The notes under the pieces were generated by a model. The model worked only from the letters and a program-made list of their open reading frames with translations, did not search any database and had not been told where the DNA came from. This document shows positions 53,625 to 61,566 of a stretch of 64,000 nt of DNA, piece by piece. This DNA is from CAVZBW01 sp963778465. GTDB lineage: Bacteria > Actinomycetota > Acidimicrobiia > Acidimicrobiales > RAAP-2. Position numbers and translations under genes: made by a program. The stretch lies in the NCBI GenBank assembly GCA_963778465.1, contig CAVZUK010000003.1, forward strand, positions 1,798,001 through 1,862,000. The letters run 5' to 3'. Within the stretch, counting starts at the first letter, position 1, and each line of letters begins with the position of its first letter.

Positions 53625-55118
53625 ATGGCAAACCAAGAAGGAACATCCGGAGGAGCAGCGTCGGGTCGTTACACCGCTCCGCAGACAGGGACCGGTGGAG
53701 GGAAGGCGAAGGGCCGATCGAAGATGGGCCGGTTTTCTGGGCGGACGGCGCTCGTCGGCGCAGGTGCCCTCGGTGTCGCGGGCCTGATCGGCTTCGGCGG
53801 CTCCGCCGCATTCGGCGCGAGCGCCCACGTGCACGGGACGGGTGCGCAGTTCGGGATCGACTCGCACCACAACTTCGCTGCGGCCCTCGCGCTGCACGGG
53901 TTCTCGGAGGCCTACGCCGGGGGGCCGGGCAGCTTCAGCCACCACAACCTGGCAGCGTCGGTGGCCGTCAAGGGCGTGGCGCGGTCCTACGCCGGCACCG
54001 GGAGCCACTCCTCCAACAACTTCAACACGGCGATTGCCGGGACCTTCAAGGGCTACGCGGATGCCCAGGCCGGCAAGGGCAACTGGTCCTTCAACAACTT
54101 CAACACGGCGGTGGCGCTGTCGGTGAAGGGCTTTGCCGAGGCCAACGCCGGTAATGGGAACAAGTCGTCCAACAACTTCAACACGGCGATTGCCGTCGCG
54201 CTGAAGGGCCACGCGGACGCCAAGGCCGGCAACGGCAGCTGGTCGTCCAACAACTTCAACACGGCGGTCGCCGTCGCGGTGAAGGGTCTGGCCCGTGCGC
54301 ACGCCGGTGACGGGGACCACTCGTCCAACAACTTCAACACGGCGGTCGCCGTCGCGGTGAAGGGCGAGGCGACGGCGTACGCCGGCAACGGCAACTGGTC
54401 GTCCAACAACTTCAACACGGCGGCTGCGGTCGCCCTCTGGCACAGCCAGGCGGGTGCCGTCGCCGGGAACGGGAATGGCAGCTCCAACAACGCCAACCTG
54501 GCACTGGCGCTCGCCACCGGTGGCTCGCAGGCGTTCGCCACGTCCGGCGTGGGTGACGGGAGCTCGAACAACTTCAACGTCGCCTTCGCCGCGGCGAACG
54601 ACGGCAGCTACGCCAACGCGGAGGCCGGGGTGGGCAACGACACCTCGAACAACTTCAACGTCGGCATTGCCACTGCGGACGATGGCGGGACCTCCAACGC
54701 CTACGCCGGTACCAGCGCAGCCGGTGGGAGCGACAACTACGCCCTGGCCAGCAGCCAGGGCCCGGGGACCAACGCCCTGGCGTTCGGTGAGGGCGGCGAC
54801 GGCACCGGCGTCGCGGTTGCCTACAACACCAGCAGCGACCCGGCGACGTCGACGCCGACCACCTCGTTCGCCGAGGGTGTCGACGGCGGCACGGCGGTGT
54901 CGGCGGCGGTTTCCGGTGGCACGGCTGAAACCGGCGCCACCGGGGCGGGCAACACCGCGGTGGGCATCGCCGTCGGGACGGGCTCCAACGCCACGGCCAC
55001 CGACCAGCCCGGCTCGAGCTCGGCCAACACCAGCTCCACGCCTGGCTCGGCGGCCTACGCCGGGAACAGCAACGGCGACTGGTCTGCCAGCAAGAACGGC
55101 ATCACGCTCAACAGCTAG
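53625..55118 (+). CDS. secreted Ala/Gly/Asn-rich repeat protein 2 (putative beta-solenoid)
   Basis: The 497-residue protein has the same plan as repeat protein 1. A basic N-terminus and an export segment (residues about 41-60, TALVGAGALGVAGLIGFGGS) come first. About 11 repeats of 26 residues follow, of the form NNFNTAVAVAVKGLARAHAG then DGDHSS. Then comes a tail of about 200 residues nearly identical to that of protein 1, including the final ATSSx-to-SASKNGITLNS module. Its DNA is over 85 percent like gene 1 through the last 260 bases by eye. No sortase motif. ATG 53625 follows AGAGAGGCAAGGAG. It lies between two strong terminators with its own promoter. The function is unknown; a surface fibre or coat role is a guess. 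Confidence 0.8.
   Translation: MANQEGTSGGAASGRYTAPQTGTGGGKAKGRSKMGRFSGRTALVGAGALGVAGLIGFGGSAAFGASAHVHGTGAQFGIDSHHNFAAALALHGFSEAYAGGPGSFSHHNLAASVAVKGVARSYAGTGSHSSNNFNTAIAGTFKGYADAQAGKGNWSFNNFNTAVALSVKGFAEANAGNGNKSSNNFNTAIAVALKGHADAKAGNGSWSSNNFNTAVAVAVKGLARAHAGDGDHSSNNFNTAVAVAVKGEATAYAGNGNWSSNNFNTAAAVALWHSQAGAVAGNGNGSSNNANLALALATGGSQAFATSGVGDGSSNNFNVAFAAANDGSYANAEAGVGNDTSNNFNVGIATADDGGTSNAYAGTSAAGGSDNYALASSQGPGTNALAFGEGGDGTGVAVAYNTSSDPATSTPTTSFAEGVDGGTAVSAAVSGGTAETGATGAGNTAVGIAVGTGSNATATDQPGSSSANTSSTPGSAAYAGNSNGDWSASKNGITLNS
53862..54735 (+). repeat. tandem 78-base coding repeats in repeat protein 2
   Basis: Eleven imperfect repeats of 78 bases encode the NNFNTA-x-A-x-A-x-KG units. They are more uniform than those of gene 1. 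The last three are shared with gene 1, so the difference in length between proteins 1 and 2 comes from the number of N-terminal units. Confidence 0.85.
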
Positions 55119-55154
55119 GCGCCACCGGGTCCCTCGCGAGGGACGGAGATCTAC

Positions 55155-55186
55155 CCACAGCCCCCTGCTTCGGCAGGGGGCTGTGG
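55155..55186 (+). terminator. perfect 14-bp UUCG-loop terminator after repeat gene 2
   Basis: CCACAGCCCCCTGC and GCAGGGGGCTGTGG form a perfect 14-base stem with a TTCG loop, 36 bases after the stop. It has the same design as the terminator after gene 1. A TATAGT box (55189-55194) directly after it may be the -10 element of repeat gene 3. Confidence 0.85.
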
Positions 55187-55253
55187 TCTATAGTGGAGGC
55201 CCGGCTGAGACCTGGACCACCGGTCCAGCGAGCGCGAATCGAGGCTCATCACG

Positions 55254-55916
55254 ATGCGACAGCCTCCAAGAAGAGACCGGCGGACGGCGGAGGGGCCGAG
55301 CGTGCCGACGGCATCGAGACGGGGATCGGGCGGGCCGCAGGGGGGCCGGTCGTTGGTTGGCCTGGCAGAGCTGCTCGGTCTCGGGGTCCTGACGGTCGCC
55401 GGCGTGTGTCTTCTCGCCTCGACACCTGCCTTCGCCACCGGTGCCCATGGGCACGGTCATGCCCGCGCCCATGCCCACGGCAAGGCCTACGAGCACGCCG
55501 CGGACGCCGAGGGCAACCAGAGCCAAGCCGGTGCCTGCGAGCAGCACGCATGGGCGACGGCCAGCAGCCTGTGGGGGGACGGCACCGCCGGGGCGCAGGC
55601 TCACGCCCAGACGGGAGATGAGCAGAGCTCGGGGCAATCGGGCAGCGGCAACTCGACCTGCCACGCCCAGGCCTCAGGCGGCGGATCCGCCGTGGCGGCA
55701 GCCAACCAGGGTGGGACGGCCAACGCATCGGCCCAGGGAGCGGGCTCGACCGCGGTGGGGATCGCCGTCGGCTCGGGCAGCGAGGCCGATGCCGAGGCGG
55801 GGGGTCCCGGCGGGTCCTCGGCCTCGACCGGCTCCACGCCTGGCTCGGCCGCCTACGCCGGGAACAGCAACGGGGACTGGTCGGCGAGCGTCAACGGGAC
55901 CACCCTCGGGAGTTGA
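55254..55916 (+). CDS. secreted Ala/Gly-rich protein 3 with the shared C-terminal module
   Basis: The 220-residue protein has a long basic N-terminus, an export segment (about residues 36-56) and cleavage near PAFATG. A short His-rich stretch (GHGHARAHAHGKA) follows. The mature part lacks the 26-residue repeats, but its last 55 residues (STAVGIAVGSGSEADAEAGG to GNSNGDWSASVNG) match the common C-terminal module. Two cysteines (ACEQHAW, STCHAQ) could form one disulphide. GAGG precedes the ATG. It sits right after the second terminator and a TATAGT box, so it has its own promoter. It may be a minor or capping subunit of the same structure. Confidence 0.78.
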   Translation: MRQPPRRDRRTAEGPSVPTASRRGSGGPQGGRSLVGLAELLGLGVLTVAGVCLLASTPAFATGAHGHGHARAHAHGKAYEHAADAEGNQSQAGACEQHAWATASSLWGDGTAGAQAHAQTGDEQSSGQSGSGNSTCHAQASGGGSAVAAANQGGTANASAQGAGSTAVGIAVGSGSEADAEAGGPGGSSASTGSTPGSAAYAGNSNGDWSASVNGTTLGS

Positions 55917-55951
55917 CCTCTCGGGTTCGCGCCATGACCAGCTTGAAGCCG

Positions 55952-56251
55952 TCAGAGCTCCGCGGTGGCATCGAGCCACTGGCGGGTGGTTGACAGCACG
56001 GTCAACTCCGGATGCGACCATACGAAGCGTTCGACCGTGTCCAGCACCTCTTCGGCCTGCCGGGGATCGCTCGATACGACCGCGAAGGCGATCGTCGATC
56101 GCTGAGTGAGATCGAGATGTCCGACCTCCGCCGCGCTCACCCGGTAGCGGCGCCGAGCGGCCTCGAGCAGGTGCCGGACGACGGAGCGCTTGTCCTTGAG
56201 GGAGGTGCTCGCGGGGAGGTGCAGATCCATGCCGAGAGCCGCCACGTGCAT
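55952..56251 (-). CDS. DUF503 family protein
   Basis: The 99-residue protein is a complete DUF503 domain: LGMDLHLPASTSLKDKRSVV, SAAEVGHLDLTQRSTIAFAV, VVSSDPRQAEEVLDTVERFV. The fold is a ferredoxin-like alpha/beta sandwich. The family often travels with ribosome-binding factor RbfA in other bacteria, and its role is unclear. No ribosome binding site; TAGATC lies 7 bases before the ATG. It is divergent from the YihY gene and converges on repeat gene 3. Confidence 0.88.
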   Translation of the reverse strand: MHVAALGMDLHLPASTSLKDKRSVVRHLLEAARRRYRVSAAEVGHLDLTQRSTIAFAVVSSDPRQAEEVLDTVERFVWSHPELTVLSTTRQWLDATAEL

Positions 56252-56312
56252 GGCTGCAGATCTAGCCGCGCCGGGCGGTCGGTGCCAGTGGCCCAGGAGC
56301 CGGTGAGCCGGC

Positions 56313-57281
56313 GTGTCCTCCCTCGAGGGCGATAGCCGTCCGGCTCCCGTCGACGGGGCGTCGGCGGGCCCGGCGGGGACCCCCGAAGGGGCGCCGGCCG
56401 ACGGGGTGACGGCCGGCGAGGTGATGGCCGACGGAGAATCCCCGTCGGGCATCCGGCGTAGGGCTCAGGCTGCGAAGGAGCGCTACTCGGGTTCGACCGC
56501 CGACACGGTGTGGCAGCGATTGAGCGCTCTGGACTTCATCAACCAGGCCATGCAGTTCGCCGCCATCCTGCTGCTGTGCTTCCTGCCGTTCCTGATCATT
56601 GTCGGGGCGCTGGCCGGGCACAGCGTCGTAGAGGGTCTCAGCCGGCATCTCGGTCTCAACCACGAGGCCTCCGGCCTGGTGGGACAGCTGTTCTACTCGT
56701 CGTCCAAGACGTCCAACGCCGTCACGGTCCAGGGGATCATCTTCACCATCTTCGGAGGGATCGGCACGGCGGCGACGCTGCAGGCGATCTACGAGCGCCT
56801 CTTCGGACTCCCGTCGAGAGGGATGAAGGACTTCCACCGCCAGCTGATGTGGATCGGCGCCACCGTCGGTCTCGCGGCATTCGCGGGGTGGGTGGGGCAC
56901 GCTCTCGGCCCGACCACGTCGGACCGGGTGTGGTTCGTCCTCGTGAGTGCGCCGGTCCTGATCGCCTTTTGGTTCTTCACCCTCTGGATCCTCGTAGGCA
57001 GCCGGGTTCCGCCCCGCCGGTTCGTCGCCCCAGCGGTCGCCACGACACTGTTCTGGATCGGCCTCGGCGTGTTCTCGAAGTTCTTTTTCTCCAACACGAT
57101 CATCGGCGACCATCGGGAGTACGGCCCCATCGGGGTCGTCTTCGCCCTCATGTCCTGGCTCATCGCCATCGGCGTCGTGATCATCCTGGGAGCGGTCGTC
57201 GGCACGGTGTTCTCCGAGCGCGATCTCTCCCTCTACAGCGCGCTCAAGCGCCTCTTACGCGCGCGCCGGGAGCGGTCCTGA
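56313..57281 (+). CDS. YihY/BrkB family integral membrane protein
   Basis: The 322-residue protein has an unusual Gly/Pro/Ala-rich N-terminus of about 45 residues, then six membrane helices typical of YihY/BrkB (former RNase BN): FAAILLLCFLPFLIIVGALA, VQGIIFTIFGGIGTAATLQA, WIGATVGLAAFAGWVGHAL, WFVLVSAPVLIAFWFFTLWI, VATTLFWIGLGVFSKFFFS and FALMSWLIAIGVVIILGAVV. The family transports an unknown substrate. A charged tail ends at ALKRLLRARRERS. GTG start. It lies divergent from DUF503 and converges with the pyrophosphatase gene. Confidence 0.85.
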   Translation: MSSLEGDSRPAPVDGASAGPAGTPEGAPADGVTAGEVMADGESPSGIRRRAQAAKERYSGSTADTVWQRLSALDFINQAMQFAAILLLCFLPFLIIVGALAGHSVVEGLSRHLGLNHEASGLVGQLFYSSSKTSNAVTVQGIIFTIFGGIGTAATLQAIYERLFGLPSRGMKDFHRQLMWIGATVGLAAFAGWVGHALGPTTSDRVWFVLVSAPVLIAFWFFTLWILVGSRVPPRRFVAPAVATTLFWIGLGVFSKFFFSNTIIGDHREYGPIGVVFALMSWLIAIGVVIILGAVVGTVFSERDLSLYSALKRLLRARRERS

Positions 57282-57299
57282 CGGTCGCCGGGGCCGCCC

Positions 57300-57869
57300 T
57301 CAGTGGGACGGTGTGCCCCCCCCGCCGTGGCCGGCTCGCTCCCGACAAAGCCGGATCTCGTGCCACGCGGCCTCCGCCGCCTCGAACCCGTACACGTGGG
57401 TCGACTTCCCGGCCTCGAGGTCCTTGTAGACGTGAAAGAAGTGGCCGATCTCCTGGGTCAGGTGTGCGGGGAGGTGCTCGAGGTCCCGGACCTCCTGCCA
57501 TTGCGGATCCCCGCAGGCCACGCAGATGATCTTCGAGTCGGGGCCCTTCTCGTCGGACATGCGGAAGACGCCGATCGGTCTCGATTCCACCAGGCAGCCG
57601 GGGAAGGTCGGCTCGTCGATCAGGACGAGGGCGTCGAGCGGGTCGCCGTCCTCTGCGAGCGTGTCGGGGAGGAACCCGTAGTCGGCGGGGTAGAAGGTGG
57701 CCGAGAAGAGGCGCCGGTCCAGGCGGATCAGCCCGCGCTCGTGGTCGTACTCGTACTTGTTCCGGCTCCCCCTCGGGATCTCGACGATGACCTCGATCGT
57801 GGCGTCGCCGTGGTCGCCGGGCGACCCGGCGGGCGGTTCGCCGCCCGACGCCGATCCGGTGGGGGTCAC
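57300..57869 (-). CDS. ppa: inorganic pyrophosphatase (family I)
   Basis: The 189-residue enzyme hydrolyses pyrophosphate to phosphate, pulling biosynthetic reactions. It carries VIVEIPRGSRNKYEYDHERG and the metal-binding cluster EDGDPLDALVLIDEP typical of family I. C-terminal helix VYKDLEAGKSTHVYGFE matches. It begins with a GTG overlapping the stop of the Coq4-like gene upstream (GTGA). This gives an N-terminus about 20 residues longer than normal, Gly/Pro-rich, so a later internal start cannot be excluded. The coupling to a Coq4-like gene is unusual. Confidence 0.9.
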   Translation of the reverse strand: MTPTGSASGGEPPAGSPGDHGDATIEVIVEIPRGSRNKYEYDHERGLIRLDRRLFSATFYPADYGFLPDTLAEDGDPLDALVLIDEPTFPGCLVESRPIGVFRMSDEKGPDSKIICVACGDPQWQEVRDLEHLPAHLTQEIGHFFHVYKDLEAGKSTHVYGFEAAEAAWHEIRLCRERAGHGGGGTPSH

Positions 57870-59023
57870 GGCTCCGGGGCGACCTGCGCCCCGTAGGAGT
57901 CGTAGGGGCGGCCCACACGCTCGGCCAGCTCGGATCCACAGCGCACCTGGAACGGGCTGATGCCGCCCACGGCCCACGGCCCGACCGAGCCCTTGGCGAT
58001 CGCCTCGTCGGACTTCTGCGCGACGCCGAAGTGCGCTCGCACCTGCTCGACCGTCAGGGGCGCCAGCTCGAACCAGTCGGTGCGCAGGAAGTCCACACTC
58101 CCCGGGCAGAGCGCCCCACGGCGCATGGCGTCCGCCACCCGGATCGCCATCCTCTCGGTCCCCTCGAGCGACCCGCCGGCAGAGAGATGCCCGGGGGAGT
58201 ACTCGAAGAGCCCGGCCCCGGTACGCAGGTAGCCCGTCTCGAAGAGGCACACCACCATGGCGAGCAGGGAGAAGGCGTGCAGGTCGTCGTTGGCCCGTGC
58301 GATGAAGGCGAAGACCTCGAGCTCGGACTCGACCGTCGTGCCGTAGTCGGCGACCAGGTGGACCCAGTCGTGCTGGGCGAGCAGCGGGGGGGCCGACCCG
58401 GGGAGTCCGGGGTAGGCGAAGCCGCGGGCCCGGTAGAAGTCGGTCACCCGGCGCCCGAGCGTGTCGGGAGGGAGGCCCTCGAGGCCCCGCCAGCGCTCGG
58501 CCAGGGCGGGGTCCGCGATCGCCGCCTCCCACGCGGAGGCCAGCTCCGAGGAGGTGTGGAGCGCGCCGGCGTCCTGTGGGTGCCAGCCGGCTGTGTATCC
58601 GTTCCGCTCGAAGTCGATCGCTGCGAGCCCGAGGCTGCCCGAGGCAAAGCGCGCCGCGACCTCGAGCATCTCCTCGTCGACCTGCAGCTCACGGGCGAAG
58701 GCGGCCGTGCGCTCGACCACCGACTCGGGCAGTGGCCGCAGCACCAGGGCGACGAGCACCATGACCTGGACGATCCGGGTCCGGAACTCGAGGGAGCGCA
58801 GCGCGAGGCCGGCGGCGAACTCGTCCGGCTCGATGGGCGGCGCCTCGAAGGTGGCCGGGTGGCCGGTCATCGCCGAGCAGATCGCCGCGACCAGCAGCTG
58901 TTGGGTGGGGGTCGGCCCCTCCGGCGGCGAGACCGCGGAGAGGATGCCTCGGCTGAGCAGCACCACCTCTCTGCTGTCGGGTGGCGGCTGGACCGGGATC
59001 GACGAAGGCAGCGGGGTGGGCAC
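57866..59023 (-). CDS. Coq4-like protein with TerB-like N-terminus (paralogue 3)
   Basis: The 385-residue protein has a TerB-like helical part (PTPTQQLLVAAICSAMTG to VQVMVLVALVLRPLPESVV). The Coq4-like core has HDWVHLVADYGTTVESE, an exact HDxxHx11E motif, preceded by DTLGRRVTDFYRARGFAYPG as in the other paralogues. The GTG at 59023 is inferred from length (385 against 391 residues) and the 29-base gap after the upstream stop; no clear ribosome binding site is seen. The pyrophosphatase start overlaps its stop. The local gene order glmS, 121-residue protein, this gene and ppa looks like an operon. Confidence 0.78.
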   Translation of the reverse strand: MPTPLPSSIPVQPPPDSREVVLLSRGILSAVSPPEGPTPTQQLLVAAICSAMTGHPATFEAPPIEPDEFAAGLALRSLEFRTRIVQVMVLVALVLRPLPESVVERTAAFARELQVDEEMLEVAARFASGSLGLAAIDFERNGYTAGWHPQDAGALHTSSELASAWEAAIADPALAERWRGLEGLPPDTLGRRVTDFYRARGFAYPGLPGSAPPLLAQHDWVHLVADYGTTVESELEVFAFIARANDDLHAFSLLAMVVCLFETGYLRTGAGLFEYSPGHLSAGGSLEGTERMAIRVADAMRRGALCPGSVDFLRTDWFELAPLTVEQVRAHFGVAQKSDEAIAKGSVGPWAVGGISPFQVRCGSELAERVGRPYDSYGAQVAPEP

Positions 59024-59052
59024 CGGCTGGAGACGCGCCTTTCGGGACCCGT

Positions 59053-59418
59053 TCAGCGCGGCCCGCGCACCTGGCGCCGGACCGCCTGCTGGGGGGGCAT
59101 GCCCGGGCGCCGCCGGGCGCCGCCACCCTGGCCGCTGGAGCGGTTCTGGCGATCGGCCGCCCTCCGCATGGCCCGCCCGAATTGCTCCTCCTGGCCGGGG
59201 ATCAGCATCTGCTCGAGCGTCTCCCGGCGCTGGGGCTTGGGAACGCGGCGGAGCATGATGTCCACCTGATTGAGGTGCTCGGGCAGCTTGCGCTTCTTCT
59301 TCTTGGACTTCTCGATGAACTTGATCAGCCGCTTCGCGTACCACCGGCGGATCACGCCGATCTTGAGAAGCCGCTTCCACGCCCGGTCCCGGGCACGTCC
59401 CAGCCGTTCGAGAGCCAT
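59053..59418 (-). CDS. small basic hypothetical protein
   Basis: The 121-residue protein is very basic (KRLIKFIEKSKKKKRKLPEH, RRETLEQMLIPGQEEQFGRA), probably helical, and ends in a disordered Arg/Gly/Gln tail. I do not know the family. It starts 18 bases after the glmS stop and lies on the same strand, so it is likely co-transcribed with glmS and perhaps with the following Coq4-like gene. No membrane helix. Possibly nucleic-acid- or ribosome-associated from its charge, but that is inference. Confidence 0.7.
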   Translation of the reverse strand: MALERLGRARDRAWKRLLKIGVIRRWYAKRLIKFIEKSKKKKRKLPEHLNQVDIMLRRVPKPQRRETLEQMLIPGQEEQFGRAMRRAADRQNRSSGQGGGARRRPGMPPQQAVRRQVRGPR

Positions 59419-59436
59419 GACCCTATTGTCGCGCCA

Positions 59437-61254
59437 TCATTCGACCGTCACGCTCTTGGCCAGGTTGCGCGGCTTGTCGACGTCGTGACCGAGGGCCTTC
59501 GCCGCGTGGTAGGCGATGATCTGCAGGGGGATGCCGAGGAGGATCGGGCTGAGCTCGACCTCGCTCGGCGGGACCACGATGACGTCGTCGGCCAGGTCCC
59601 GGTCGAGGGGGTGCTGGCTCACGGCCACCACGGGGCCCCGTCGGGCCCGGATCTCGGAGAGTGCGCTCAGGTTCTTGTCGAGCAGCTCGTCGCCGGGGAC
59701 GACCGCCACGGTCGGGAGGCCCGGCCCGACGAGGGCGAGCGGGCCGTGCTTGAGCTCCGAGGTGGGGTAGGCCTCGGCGTGGCAGTAGGAGACCTCCTTG
59801 AGCTTCTGTGCGCCTTCGCGGGCCACCGGGTACCCCCGCACCCGGCCGATGTACAGGACGCTCGGGTAACGGGAGAGGCGGGCCGCCACCTCCGCGATCT
59901 GGCCCTCTTGGTCCAGGATGTCTCGGATCTTGCCGGGCAGCTGCTCGACACCCTCGACGATGCGGCGTCCCTCGGCGGCCGAGAGGTCGCGGATCCGGCC
60001 GAGGTGCACGGCGAGCAAGGCGAACGCCACCGCGCTGGAGGTGAACGTCTTGGTCGAGGTGACCGAGACCTCGGGCCCCGCGTGCAGGTAGATCCCGCCG
60101 TCGCACTCGCGGGCGATGGTGCTGCCCACCACGTTGACGACGCCGAGCACGTAGCCCCCCTTGCGGTGCACCTCCTGGACGGCTCGCAGGGTGTCGAAGG
60201 TCTCGCCCGACTGGCTCACGGCGACGTAGAGGGTCCTCGGGTCGATGACCGGATTGCGGTAGCGGAATTCGGAGGCCGGCTCGGCGTCGGCGGGCACCCG
60301 GGCCAGGTCCTCGATGAGCTGCGCGCCCAGCATGCCGGCGTAATAGGCGGATCCGCAGCCCAGGATCTTGACCCGTTCGATCTCCCGGGCCTCGCGGACG
60401 GTGAGGTTCAAGCCACCGAGGTGGGAGGTGGCGAACCTGCGGTCGATCCGTCCCGTGATGGCCCGGTCCACGGCCACGGGTTGCTCGTGGATCTCCTTGG
60501 CCATGAAGTGCTCGTAGCCCGCCTTGTCGTAGTCGCGGTCCTCGATGTCCGCCTCGGTAGGGGACTTGACCGTGGTCGTCGCCTCCAGGGTGGACGTCTG
60601 GTAGCCGCCCGCGTGCAGGGTGGCGAGCTCGCGATCGTCGAGATGGACGATCTGTGTGGTGTGCCGCACCAGCGCGGCGACGTCGGAGGCGGCGAACATC
60701 TCGCGGTCGCCGATCCCGATGACGAGCGGGCTCCCGTTGCGAGCCACCACGAGGACATCGGGGTGCCGGGCGTCGACGACGGCGAGCCCGTAGGTGCCCT
60801 CGACCGCCAGGAGGGCCCGGCGCACGGACTCCTCGAGCGTCTCCGCCTCCGCGGCGGCGATCAGGTGTGCCAGCACCTCGGAGTCGGTCTGCGAGGTGAA
60901 CTCGATCCCGTCGGCCTCGAGCTTCGCCCGGAGCTCGCCGGCGTTCTCGATGATCCCGTTGTGGACGACGGCCACCCGCCCGCTCGAGTCGACGTGGGGG
61001 TGGGCGTTGGCCTGGCTCGGCTCGCCGTGGGTGGCCCACCGGGTGTGCCCGATGCCGGGGCTGCCGTGCAGCCGCTTGGGGAGTCCGCCCTCCACCGCCT
61101 GCACGGTGCCCTTGTCCTTGTGGACCTTGATGGTGCCGTTGGCCACGACCCCGACCCCGGCCGAGTCGTAGCCCCGGTACTCGAGGCGGTGGAGCCCCTC
61201 GAAGACAATGGGGACCGAGTCGGCCGGGCCCACGTATCCGACGATGCCGCACAT
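59437..61254 (-). CDS. glmS: glutamine-fructose-6-phosphate aminotransferase
   Basis: The 605-residue enzyme makes glucosamine-6-phosphate from fructose-6-phosphate and glutamine for cell-wall precursors. Cys2 (MCGIVGYVG) is the glutaminase nucleophile. Conserved GHTRWATHGEPSQANAHPH and the two SIS domains follow (ILGCGSAYYAGMLGAQLIED, YVAVSQSGETFDTLRAVQEV, SVTSTKTFTSSAVAFALL). The C-terminal tail (DKPRNLAKSVTVE) is canonical. Length and motifs are full. No glmS ribozyme or other riboswitch is visible in the short 9-base gap upstream. Confidence 0.96.
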   Translation of the reverse strand: MCGIVGYVGPADSVPIVFEGLHRLEYRGYDSAGVGVVANGTIKVHKDKGTVQAVEGGLPKRLHGSPGIGHTRWATHGEPSQANAHPHVDSSGRVAVVHNGIIENAGELRAKLEADGIEFTSQTDSEVLAHLIAAAEAETLEESVRRALLAVEGTYGLAVVDARHPDVLVVARNGSPLVIGIGDREMFAASDVAALVRHTTQIVHLDDRELATLHAGGYQTSTLEATTTVKSPTEADIEDRDYDKAGYEHFMAKEIHEQPVAVDRAITGRIDRRFATSHLGGLNLTVREAREIERVKILGCGSAYYAGMLGAQLIEDLARVPADAEPASEFRYRNPVIDPRTLYVAVSQSGETFDTLRAVQEVHRKGGYVLGVVNVVGSTIARECDGGIYLHAGPEVSVTSTKTFTSSAVAFALLAVHLGRIRDLSAAEGRRIVEGVEQLPGKIRDILDQEGQIAEVAARLSRYPSVLYIGRVRGYPVAREGAQKLKEVSYCHAEAYPTSELKHGPLALVGPGLPTVAVVPGDELLDKNLSALSEIRARRGPVVAVSQHPLDRDLADDVIVVPPSEVELSPILLGIPLQIIAYHAAKALGHDVDKPRNLAKSVTVE

Positions 61255-61263
61255 AGGGGCTCC

Positions 61264-61560
61264 TTAGCCGTAGACGGTGCGACGGAGCTGTCGCACCGAG
61301 AGTCGGGGGACCGCCACTCGATGGAGGGGGAGCTCGTCCCGGATCCGGTCGAAGATGGCCGGGTTGGTCAGGCGCTGGGCGCTCAGCTCCCGATGCCGGC
61401 GGCGGACGAGGTCCGGAGTCTGCTCGGCGAGGTAGTCCAGCACGTCGCCGACCACCCTGACCACCTCGCTGCGCGTGAGCGAGGTGGTCGCCTGCAGCCG
61501 ATCGATCAGTGCAGAGTGGAGCGTCTCCAGCCCGACGTTCCCGGCGGGGGCGAGTGGCAT
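61264..61560 (-). CDS. small hypothetical protein upstream of glmS
   Basis: The 98-residue protein is helical (ETLHSALIDRLQATTSLTRS, VGDVLDYLAEQTPDLVRRRH) with Arg-rich C-terminal part. I do not recognise it. It lies 9 bases upstream of glmS on the same strand and likely forms an operon with it. Promoter-like TTGCAG and CAAGAT with a 17-base gap lie directly before it, and the ATG begins 6 bases after CAAGAT, so it is predicted leaderless. A palindrome lies just upstream. Confidence 0.65.
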   Translation of the reverse strand: MPLAPAGNVGLETLHSALIDRLQATTSLTRSEVVRVVGDVLDYLAEQTPDLVRRRHRELSAQRLTNPAIFDRIRDELPLHRVAVPRLSVRQLRRTVYG

Positions 61561-61566
61561 CCGTGG

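Noticed and set aside
59437..61263. glmS ribozyme or riboswitch upstream of glmS
   Set aside because: Only 9 bases separate glmS from the upstream gene, too short for the ribozyme, and no conserved core was found.
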